Of a DNA stretch of 7,695 nucleotides, positions 1 to 5,250 are shown one piece after another. Numbering within the stretch: the first letter of the stretch is position 1; the number at the start of each line of letters is the position of its first letter. Source of the stretch: Dehalococcoidia bacterium (lineage in GTDB: Bacteria > Chloroflexota > Dehalococcoidia > Dehalococcoidales > Fen-1064); the NCBI GenBank assembly GCA_003153955.1, contig PMCB01000052.1, forward strand, positions 24,724 through 32,418, read 5' to 3'. The translations under genes and the position numbers were made by a program. The notes below the pieces were generated by a model. That model saw only the letters and a list, made by a program, of their open reading frames with translations. It was not told the DNA's origin and did no database searches.

Positions 1-689
1 CCCAGCGCGGCGGAAACCTGCTGCCCGAAAGCCCGCTGTTTTTCGATGTTAAAGGACGCGCCCTGAAACAAATCACGGGGCGGCTTGTTTTTGGCGGTTC
101 CCAGTTTTTGGATGAGGGGAACCAGGGCGGCTTTGAGCCGGGTGAACAGGGCATCGCACTTCACCGCGGTCAAGCCTTCTTCGTATTTGTCCAGCAGTTT
201 ATCATAAGGATTTTGCGCCCCGCCGAGGAAGCGGGCTTCTTCGCGGCCGGTATCAATAATTTTCGCCAGGTTGGGCGCGAATAAAGCGTAATTGCTCTCC
301 CTTTTGGCTTTCTGCCAGACATCGAAAGATTCGCTGTAGAGCCGGGCTGCCCGGACGACAAATTCATCAGGCAGTTTGACGCCCCGGTCGTATTCGCGGC
401 GCCATTCACGGACATTAGCGGCTTCGCCGGCTGAAAGTTTGCCTCTTTGGGCGATTTTTAAAAGCTCGCCGAAGCGCGGCTCCGTCAGTTTCCGGTGGTA
501 AAGTTCTGCGGCAAACGAGACCATTTCGGCGCGGGAGGCAGAGCCGCCCGGCGGCATGTAGACTTCCTGGTCCCAACTGGCCAGACTGCCGATGGCGTTG
601 ATGCGGCTTAATTCACGGGAGCGCTCGATTAATTCCTGATAAGTCTGAGCGGGGGTGATAACGCGGTTATTTGAACGTGAAGGATTCAT
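1..689 (-). CDS. M32 (Taq-type) metallocarboxypeptidase, N-terminal part, cut by window edge
   Basis: The first 229 residues plus two bases of codon 230 are present; the family is usually about 500 residues, so over half is missing. M32 enzymes are cytoplasmic zinc carboxypeptidases that trim amino acids from peptide C-termini. The family call rests on the N-terminal signature at about residues 38-56 (SWDQEVYMPPGG followed by SRAEM) and on a typical helical segment at about 171-202 (YDKLLDKYEEGLT, then LFTRLKAALVPLI). The zinc-binding HEXXH motif would lie beyond position 1, so catalytic competence cannot be judged. There is no signal peptide. The ATG at 689 is well supported by AGGAGG at 696-701 with a 6-nt spacer. 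The gene appears to be transcribed alone from the promoter at 751-759, through a leader of about 55 nt that contains a hairpin. No frameshift is seen. Confidence 0.88.
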   Translation of the reverse strand, partial: MNPSRSNNRVITPAQTYQELIERSRELSRINAIGSLASWDQEVYMPPGGSASRAEMVSFAAELYHRKLTEPRFGELLKIAQRGKLSAGEAANVREWRREYDRGVKLPDEFVVRAARLYSESFDVWQKAKRESNYALFAPNLAKIIDTGREEARFLGGAQNPYDKLLDKYEEGLTAVKCDALFTRLKAALVPLIQKLGTAKNKPPRDLFQGASFNIEKQRAFGQQVSAAL

Positions 690-726
690 GAAAAACCTCC
701 TGACGAAACCGGACAGGTTAGTCCGG
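690..726 (-). promoter_or_regulatory. Leader hairpin / possible H-type pseudoknot over the peptidase ribosome-binding site
   Basis: Read on the minus strand, CCGGAC (726-721) pairs perfectly with GTCCGG (714-709) around the loop TAACCT (720-715). Five loop bases, AACCT (719-715), are complementary to AGGTT (698-694), which is the second half of the AGGAGG Shine-Dalgarno site plus two spacer bases. This gives a classical H-type pseudoknot arrangement: stem 1 of 6 bp, loop 1 of 1 nt, loop 2 of 0 nt, loop 3 of 10 nt, stem 2 of 5 bp. Folding would hide part of the ribosome-binding site. The base pairing is visible in the sequence; the regulatory role is inference. I could not assign it to a known riboswitch class. 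Confidence 0.45.
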
Positions 727-750
727 ATTTGCTGATTTAAAAGTACCAGA

Positions 751-759
751 ATTATAACA
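751..759 (-). promoter_or_regulatory. Extended -10 promoter of the M32 peptidase gene
   Basis: The minus strand reads TGT-TATAAT, a perfect -10 hexamer with the upstream TG of an extended -10 promoter. There is no good -35 box at the usual distance (AAAAAT 17 nt upstream), which extended -10 promoters tolerate. The expected transcription start is near A744, giving a leader of about 55 nt. The same type of box lies upstream of the next gene (1396-1404). Confidence 0.65.
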
Positions 760-791
760 CAGGGAAAAGTGGGATTTTTGTTTATCTGTAG

Positions 792-812
792 GGTCAGGTT
801 TCGAACCTGACC
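792..812. repeat. Perfect 9-bp palindrome between the peptidase and HAD-like genes
   Basis: GGTCAGGTT and AACCTGACC are separated by three bases (TCG). It lies 26 nt past the stop codon of the HAD-like gene and upstream of the peptidase promoter. On the plus strand it is followed by a pyrimidine- and T-rich run (CGCCCTTTCCCTTTTTATT), but on the minus strand, where the upstream gene would need termination, no T-run follows. It may terminate transcription imperfectly, or be a REP-like dispersed palindrome. The minus-strand hairpin also resembles a tRNA T-arm (loop TTCGAAA), but no tRNA is present around it. Confidence 0.6.
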
Positions 813-838
813 GCCCTTTCCCTTTTTATTAAATCTAA

Positions 839-1348
839 CTAACCTGTGTCATTATCGACGGTCATACATAAATTCGTAATGTTATCAGGCAGACTGTCGA
901 TACCGCCGAATTCCCGGACAACAACAGATTTAATCCGGCGTTTGATGGCTGCATCAACATTGGTGATCGTCATTTGCGCAGTGCCGCCGATACTTTCGCA
1001 GTCATCCTCCACCAGAACGTCCGGCAGCACTGCTTCAGCGATATCTTTGTAGGTTTGTTTCACCTGCCGGAACAACAGCGGGCCCGGGGGAAAACGATAC
1101 GTACTCAGAACCTGTTGAATGGCGGTAACCTCTGCCGGTTTTTTGCGGGAGGTGACGTAAATAATTTCTGCCCCGGCATCGGCCCAATGATTAAGTTTTA
1201 ACACTGAATTGCCAATCGGGATGTAAGAAGCAAAATCATATATATCCGGAGCAGGATTTTGCACCTGTTTGATGATTTCATCATGGGTAAGACCGGCAGC
1301 GGTTTTGTGCATGAGAATTGTGCCTTCGGTAAAGATCAGGATTTTCAT
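839..1348 (-). CDS. HAD-like conserved protein of unknown function with degenerate motif I
   Basis: A 169-residue, probably cytoplasmic protein without membrane segments. The layout is that of a small haloacid dehalogenase-like Rossmann fold: an N-terminal strand and loop ILIFTEGT (residues 3-10) where motif I belongs, a strand ending in VTSR (65-68) as motif II, a Lys in YKD (101) as a possible motif III, and VLVEDDCESIGG (111-122) as motif IV. The usual DxDGT is replaced by FTEGT, so the nucleophilic Asp is Phe and the acid/base Asp is Glu. This suggests it is not a standard phosphatase. The C-terminal part has the conserved-looking segment VVREFGGIDSLPD (142-154). From memory the family is widespread and uncharacterised. 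The ATG at 1348 lacks a clear Shine-Dalgarno site. The gene is divergent from the AraC-type regulator, but a link between them is not shown. Confidence 0.8.
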   Translation of the reverse strand: MKILIFTEGTILMHKTAAGLTHDEIIKQVQNPAPDIYDFASYIPIGNSVLKLNHWADAGAEIIYVTSRKKPAEVTAIQQVLSTYRFPPGPLLFRQVKQTYKDIAEAVLPDVLVEDDCESIGGTAQMTITNVDAAIKRRIKSVVVREFGGIDSLPDNITNLCMTVDNDTG

Positions 1349-1395
1349 AAGGCTATATCCAATAAATCTATGACATCCAGAACACTTGTGCTAAT

Positions 1396-1404
1396 ATTAT
1401 ATCA
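1396..1404 (-). promoter_or_regulatory. Extended -10 promoter of the HAD-like gene
   Basis: The minus strand reads TGA-TATAAT, a perfect -10 with extended TG. A weak TTGTAA at 1421-1426 sits 19 nt upstream, a long spacing. Transcription is expected to begin near A1389, giving a leader of about 40 nt. The box lies in the 174-nt divergent intergenic region shared with the AraC-type gene, so a regulator bound here could affect both genes. No convincing promoter for the plus-strand gene could be fixed; a weak ATGACA (1370-1375) with TAATAT (1392-1397) is the best candidate. Confidence 0.6.
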
Positions 1405-1522
1405 CAGAAAAACAGGGAGTTTACAACTGAAACCCCCATTGTTTCCCGTTAAAACCGGGTCGAAAAAGTCGGGCAAACCGCCGGGATAAAGGATATATTG
1501 AGACTAAGGGAGATGCGGAAAG

Positions 1523-2416
1523 ATGGAATGGCCGGAAAGAATGAATGCGGCGGTAGACTACATCGAGGCAAACCTGGCGGATGAAATCGACATGGAAAAG
1601 GCAGCAAGAATCGCCTGCTGTTCTTCATTTCACTTCAGACGGATGTTCTTTGCCTTCGCGGGGGAAACAGCGGCAGAATATGTGAGGCGGAGAAGAATGA
1701 CACTGGCAGCCAGAGAATTAACATCAATAAAAACCAAAGTCATCGATGCAGCGGTGAAATACGGCTATGATTCGCCGGATGCTTTCACCCGGGCCTTCCG
1801 CAATGTGCACGGCATCACACCAGTGGCAGCGCTCGGGCCGGTGGTGAGGCTGGCGGCGCATCCGCGTATCTCCTTCAGTAGAAATTTAGCAGGAGGCGAC
1901 AATATGGACTACAAGATTATTGAGAAACCGGCATTTGAGATCATTGCCAAAGCGAGAAAATTTACGACAGCACAGGGGGAAAACTTCATCAAAATTCCGC
2001 AGTTCTGGGAAGAAATAATGCAGGGCGAAAATGGATTCAAGGCACTGATGAAACTGACGCAGGACCAGGCAGGGCCGGTTACCGGTGCGGGCAGCCTTGG
2101 CATCTGTATGATGGATGGAGTTAATGACAAATTCGCCTATGCCATCGGTGTCGAAAAACCGACAGCCAAAGCAGCGCCGGCGGGTTTTGAGACTCTTCGT
2201 ATCCCGGCGGCAACCTGGGCAGTATTCGAATCCGTCGGACCGATGCCCAAAGCAATTCAGGATGTCACGGTTAAAATATTCAAGGAATGGTTCCCTTCAA
2301 CAGGTTACGAACATGCTGCGATACCCGAGCTTGAGGTCTACCTGCCGGGAAACCCGGACGCCCCGGATTATCACTGCCAGGTCTGGATACCGATTATCAA
2401 GAAAGGGAAGAAATAG
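1523..2416 (+). CDS. AraC-family transcriptional regulator with C-terminal GyrI-like ligand-binding domain
   Basis: A 297-residue protein in two parts. Residues 1 to about 105 form the AraC/XylS DNA-binding domain with two helix-turn-helix units: the first around 20-47, the second around 71-100, with the diagnostic AAVKYGYDSPDAFTRAFRNVHGITP. Residues 128-293 form a GyrI-like (SOUL-type) effector domain ending in VWIPI, like the ligand domains of Rob and BmrR that bind drugs or other small amphipathic molecules. The order HTH then GyrI is standard for this subfamily. The ATG at 1523 is preceded by AAGGGAG (1506-1512, 10-nt spacer). Where relatives as I recall them have CEIWIP near the C-terminus, this protein has CQVWIP (Gln286), possibly altering a binding-site acid. 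Its target is unknown; the divergent HAD-like gene and its own promoter are candidates. An internal start at Met128 is listed separately. Confidence 0.9.
   Translation: MEWPERMNAAVDYIEANLADEIDMEKAARIACCSSFHFRRMFFAFAGETAAEYVRRRRMTLAARELTSIKTKVIDAAVKYGYDSPDAFTRAFRNVHGITPVAALGPVVRLAAHPRISFSRNLAGGDNMDYKIIEKPAFEIIAKARKFTTAQGENFIKIPQFWEEIMQGENGFKALMKLTQDQAGPVTGAGSLGICMMDGVNDKFAYAIGVEKPTAKAAPAGFETLRIPAATWAVFESVGPMPKAIQDVTVKIFKEWFPSTGYEHAAIPELEVYLPGNPDAPDYHCQVWIPIIKKGKK
1891..2416 (+). other. Possible internal translation start giving a free GyrI-like domain (170 residues)
   Basis: AGGAGG at 1891-1896 stands 7 nt before an in-frame ATG (1904-1906, Met128), exactly at the junction of the DNA-binding and GyrI-like domains. 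This site is stronger than the one at the annotated gene start. Initiation here would make a stand-alone GyrI/SbmC-like protein of 170 residues, close to the size of known single-domain members. The linker Gly-Gly-Asp-x-Met is common in the family as I recall it, so the Gly codons might create the match by chance. Confidence 0.4.
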
Positions 2417-2439
2417 ATTAAGAATCTTTCTCTTAGACC

Positions 2440-2488
2440 GGATCCCGATCCCGCCTCAAAGTAAGGGATAAGCTTCTATCGGGATGGA
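2440..2488 (+). repeat. Dispersed palindromic repeat, copy A; probable terminator between convergent genes
   Basis: A 49-bp unit starting GGATCCCGATCCC and ending CGGGATGGA, about 80% identical (one 1-nt gap) to copy B at 3214-3261 and in the same orientation. ATCCCGAT (2442-2449) pairs perfectly with ATCGGGAT (2478-2485), and CCC/GGG can pair inside. On the plus strand it is followed by TTTTATT, so it can serve as terminator for the AraC-type gene. It ends two bases from the stop codon of the convergent GNAT gene. Repeats of this look are common as REP/MITE-like elements in some bacterial groups; that classification is inference. Confidence 0.65.
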
Positions 2489-2490
2489 TT

Positions 2491-3117
2491 TTATTGATTT
2501 CCGGGTTCTCTCAGCATTGACCAGTTGGTGAGGGTAGTTTTCGGCACGGCTGATTTATCAATAATCCGGAAACCGAAATGTTCGTACCGCCGGACGTCGG
2601 TCTCATCCATCGTATCAAGATAAACCGGCAGCCTTTCCATATCTGTTCTGACCAGCATGGCGCGTATCAGCTTACCGCCATAACCTTTTCCCTGATATTG
2701 AGGAAGGACCCCGACCGAATCCAGAAACCAGTGCTCCGACGGGGCGGTCAGTTGATGCCTGGCCTCCACAAAATCCGCCGCTTTTTGCAGCCTGCCGACC
2801 CCGGACCAGGGAAAGCACAACAGCGCGGAAAATGGAACGGAACGCAAGATTTTCCGGAAACGCATCGGAAAATATTCCGACCGGTACCACACAGCGATGC
2901 CTTCCATCCGGGGAGAAGAGGCATAAACTTCACCCCACCGGACTCCGTAGCCGACGATGACCAGAAAAAAGTAATAAGCAGCCTTATTCCGCTGCGATTC
3001 ATCCGGGTATTTCTGCACCAGCAGCGGGTACTGCTGAAAGGATTCGGTCAGCACGCGGGCTGCCGGTTTGATATCGGCTTTCCGCAATCGGACAAGGCTG
3101 TCTAACGCAACATTCAT
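2491..3117 (-). CDS. GNAT-family N-acetyltransferase
   Basis: A 208-residue protein with the Gcn5-related acetyltransferase core in its C-terminal half. Motif A is SVGVLPQYQGKGYGGKLI (residues 134-151), with the acetyl-CoA pyrophosphate-binding loop Q142-G-K-G-Y-G-G148. The motif B region is YLDTMDETDVRRYEHFGF (166-183), with the usual Tyr-x-x-x-GF ending. These enzymes move an acetyl group from acetyl-CoA to an amine on a small molecule or protein; the substrate cannot be told from the sequence. The N-terminal half holds the family-variable part. The ATG at 3117 has no Shine-Dalgarno site, an in-frame stop lies 10 nt upstream, and a -10-like TAGAAT ends 7 nt before it, which suggests a leaderless mRNA. 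The gene stands alone between two copies of a dispersed repeat, convergent with the AraC-type gene. Confidence 0.87.
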   Translation of the reverse strand: MNVALDSLVRLRKADIKPAARVLTESFQQYPLLVQKYPDESQRNKAAYYFFLVIVGYGVRWGEVYASSPRMEGIAVWYRSEYFPMRFRKILRSVPFSALLCFPWSGVGRLQKAADFVEARHQLTAPSEHWFLDSVGVLPQYQGKGYGGKLIRAMLVRTDMERLPVYLDTMDETDVRRYEHFGFRIIDKSAVPKTTLTNWSMLREPGNQ

Positions 3118-3123
3118 ACCGAC

Positions 3124-3129
3124 ATTCTA
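3124..3129 (-). promoter_or_regulatory. Candidate -10 box for a leaderless GNAT transcript
   Basis: The minus strand reads TAGAAT (5 of 6 to TATAAT), followed by six bases and then the start codon, so transcription would begin at or next to the A of ATG. A weak TTGCGC lies 17 nt upstream. The lack of any Shine-Dalgarno site before the gene fits. A second -35-like TTGACC occurs further upstream (3190-3195) without a good partner box. Confidence 0.4.
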
Positions 3130-3213
3130 CAGTGGGAAGTGAGTTTGCGCAAATGAAGTCCCGCCAGCTGCTATTACTGTCAGCCCCGGGTCAATTCCCG
3201 GGAGATATCAACT

Positions 3214-3261
3214 GGATCCCGATCCCCTATCAAGTATGGGACAAGCTTTCGACGGGATGGA
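3214..3261 (+). repeat. Dispersed palindromic repeat, copy B
   Basis: A 48-bp unit matching copy A (2440-2488) at its ends GGATCCCGATCCC and CGGGATGGA and at internal GGGA and AAGCTT. ATCCCG (3216-3221) pairs with CGGGAT (3253-3258). An inner hairpin TCCCCTAT / GTATGGGA (3223-3230 / 3234-3241) folds with one internal mismatch and a terminal wobble pair. Just upstream is another inverted pair, CCCGGG at 3185-3190 and 3197-3202 with a 6-nt loop. No target-site duplication or transposase is seen. Confidence 0.6.
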
Positions 3262-3387
3262 GATTGCCCCGGCTTAAAGTCCTCGCAATGGGCATTGATA
3301 AAAAAGGAGTCCTTCAGTTGAAGGACTCCTTTTAATTTTTATAAAACTATTTTCTCAGGACTAAAGAGAATCAGCCGGGGCAATCTC
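3260..3387. repeat. Perfect 15-bp inverted repeat enclosing the operon terminator
   Basis: GAGATTGCCCCGGCT at 3260-3274 is the exact reverse complement of 3373-3387, which encodes the near-C-terminal residues EIAPA of the downstream ABC exporter subunit. A shorter AGTCCT match continues beyond the arm after a gap of about eight bases (3278-3283 versus 3359-3364), suggesting that a piece of the gene end was copied in inverted orientation. The terminator hairpin (3303-3334) lies inside the loop. The left arm directly abuts the end of repeat copy B. Confidence 0.7.
3303..3334 (-). terminator. Rho-independent terminator of the MarR-ABC-ABC operon
   Basis: AAAAGGAGTCCTTC (3303-3316) and GAAGGACTCCTTTT (3321-3334) form a perfect 14-bp stem with a four-base loop AGTT. 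On the minus strand the G/C part of the stem runs into six T residues, as expected for intrinsic termination, 27 nt after the stop codon of the last ABC gene. The plus strand also has a T-rich tail (TTTTAATTTTTAT), so it could work in both directions, but no plus-strand gene reads into it. Confidence 0.92.
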
Positions 3388-5250
3388 GAACTGGCTCTTA
3401 TAAAGCGACGCGTAGAAACCGTTGGCAGCCAGCAGTTCTTCATGTTTGCCCTGCTCCACAATGTCGCCGTCTTTGATGACCAGAATAATGTCCGCATCGC
3501 GGATGGTGGACAGGCGGTGGGCAATGACAAAACTGGTGCGGCCCTTCATCAACTCTAACATCGCGTTCTGGATGAGGATTTCGGTCCGGGTATCCACCGA
3601 GCTGGTGGCTTCGTCCAGAATCAATATCTTGGGGTCGGCAAGGAAGGCGCGGGCAATGGTCAACAGCTGTTTTTGACCCTGTGAGATATTGCTGGACTCT
3701 TCATTCAACTCCAAATCGTAGCCGTGCGGTAATGTGCGTACAAAATGGTCGACATTGGCCATCTTCGCCGCCGATACAACCATATCGTCGGTGGCATTGA
3801 AGTCGCCGTAGCGGATGTTTTCCCGGATAGTGCCGTTAAACAACCAGGTATCCTGGAGCACCATGCCGAACATGCCGCGAAGGTCTTCACGTTTGAACTT
3901 CCGGATATCCACACCGTCAATCGAAATCGAACCGCTGTTAATATCGTAGAAACGCATCAATAGTTTAACGATAGTGGTTTTACCGGCGCCGGTGGGGCCG
4001 ACCAGGGCTATTTTCTGGCCGGGTTTAATTTCAGCCGAGAAATTGTGAATAATTACTCTGTCCGGGGTATAGCCGAAACTGACATTCTTGAAAGATACGT
4101 TTCCTTTGACAACTGCCGGCTTGACGGCGTCAACCGGATCAGGCGATTCCTCTTCAGCATCCAGGAATTCGAAAACACGCTCGGCGGCCGCCGCGGTAGA
4201 CTGCAGCACGTTAGCGATGTTGGCGACTTGCATGATGGGCTGGGTAAAGGACCTGACGTACTGGATGAAAGCAAGGATATCGCCGACGCTGATTGTTCCC
4301 TGAACGGCCAGGAAACCGCCGAGGATAACAACAGCGACATAAGCGATGTTGCTGACAAAGGTCATGATGGGCATCAGCATACCTGAGAGGAATTGGGACT
4401 TCCAACCGGCTCCGTAGAGTTCAGTATTCAGACCGTCAAATTTCTCGATAGATTTCGCTTCACCATTGAAAGCTTTGATGACGGTATGACCGCCGTACAT
4501 TTCCTCAACATGGCCGTCGACGTGACCGAGGTAAACCTGCTGTTGTTTAAAGTATTTCTGGGAGGCTTTGATGACCATGGTGATAAGCCCGAAAGAAACA
4601 GGCAGGATTACGATCGCCACCAGCGTCATCAACCAGCTGATGGTCAGCATCATCACCAGGATACCGATAATCATCGTCACGGATGTGACAATCTGGGATA
4701 AGTTCTGTGCCAGAGTATTACTGATGGTATCGATATCATTGGTAACCAGACTCAGGGCTTCGCCGTGGGTTTTGGTATCGAAGTACTTGAGCGGCATCCT
4801 TTTAATTTTTTCCGCGATATTTTTCCGGAAATTGTAGGTGACCTTCATCGCGATGCCGGACATGATATAGCCCTGGATGAAGCTGAAGATGGCACTGGCC
4901 ACGTACAAAATCAACAAAATGATAGCGATGCGGCCGATATAGTGGAAATCGACTGTCGCGCCGGGAACATGCATGACCTTGGCCACAATGCCCTGGAAGA
5001 GTTTGGTGGTGGCATTACCCAGCATTTTCGGGCCAACGATCGTAAAAATGGTGCCGGCAATGGCAAAAATAAGCACCAGCGCCAGGGAAACGCGGTAAGG
5101 AGCAAGATATTTCAAAAAGGTTTTCATTGCCTTCCGGAAACTTTTCGGTTTTTCCCCGCCCATGCCGGGATGCGGACCCATGGGGCCGCCTCTGCCGGGA
5201 CCGAAAGCCGGTTTATTGTCTCTTCTTGGTGTGTCATTTGATTGTGTCAT
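3361..5250 (-). CDS. ABC exporter half-transporter, consensus-Walker subunit of a heterodimer
   Basis: A 629-residue fused permease-ATPase of the multidrug exporter type (ABCB-like, as in BmrCD, LmrCD and TM287/288). After a cytoplasmic Gly/Pro-rich tail (about 17-32) come six membrane segments (roughly 51-73, 107-131, 183-204, 207-228, 293-315, 323-345), then the ATPase: Walker A GPTGAGKTT (418-426), Q-loop Gln466, signature ISQGQ (522-526), Walker B ILILDE (542-547) with catalytic Glu547, D-loop SSVD, switch His578. The signature deviates from LSGGQ, so this subunit supplies intact Walker motifs and a degraded signature. Its ATG overlaps the TGA of the preceding ABC gene (TGATG) and has AAGGAGG 10 nt upstream (5261-5267), so translation is probably coupled and the subunits made in equal amounts. 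Substrate unknown; drug or lipid export is likely. Confidence 0.93.
   Translation of the reverse strand: MTQSNDTPRRDNKPAFGPGRGGPMGPHPGMGGEKPKSFRKAMKTFLKYLAPYRVSLALVLIFAIAGTIFTIVGPKMLGNATTKLFQGIVAKVMHVPGATVDFHYIGRIAIILLILYVASAIFSFIQGYIMSGIAMKVTYNFRKNIAEKIKRMPLKYFDTKTHGEALSLVTNDIDTISNTLAQNLSQIVTSVTMIIGILVMMLTISWLMTLVAIVILPVSFGLITMVIKASQKYFKQQQVYLGHVDGHVEEMYGGHTVIKAFNGEAKSIEKFDGLNTELYGAGWKSQFLSGMLMPIMTFVSNIAYVAVVILGGFLAVQGTISVGDILAFIQYVRSFTQPIMQVANIANVLQSTAAAAERVFEFLDAEEESPDPVDAVKPAVVKGNVSFKNVSFGYTPDRVIIHNFSAEIKPGQKIALVGPTGAGKTTIVKLLMRFYDINSGSISIDGVDIRKFKREDLRGMFGMVLQDTWLFNGTIRENIRYGDFNATDDMVVSAAKMANVDHFVRTLPHGYDLELNEESSNISQGQKQLLTIARAFLADPKILILDEATSSVDTRTEILIQNAMLELMKGRTSFVIAHRLSTIRDADIILVIKDGDIVEQGKHEELLAANGFYASLYKSQFEIAPADSL

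Noticed and set aside
690..744. preQ1-I riboswitch in the peptidase leader
   Set aside because: The overall pseudoknot layout is similar, but the A-rich third loop and conserved loop bases of preQ1-I are absent, so no known class was assigned.
780..841. Possible tRNA suggested by the TTCGAAA loop
   Set aside because: There is no acceptor, D-arm or anticodon arm in the flanking sequence; only the T-arm-like palindrome exists.
2578..3105. Plus-strand open frame of 175 codons
   Set aside because: Antisense to the GNAT gene, which carries a clear acetyl-CoA-binding motif on the minus strand.
2440..3261. GNAT gene as a composite mobile element bounded by the two repeats
   Set aside because: There is no transposase or integrase, no target-site duplication was seen, and the copies are diverged; passive repeat insertion explains the arrangement equally well.
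3132..3335. Small plus-strand open frame of 67 codons in the GNAT/ABC intergenic region
   Set aside because: It runs through repeat copy B, the 15-bp inverted repeat arm and the terminator hairpin, has no ribosome-binding site, and resembles no known protein.
4765..5241. Plus-strand open frame of 158 codons
   Set aside because: Antisense to the second ABC gene, whose family and motifs are unambiguous.
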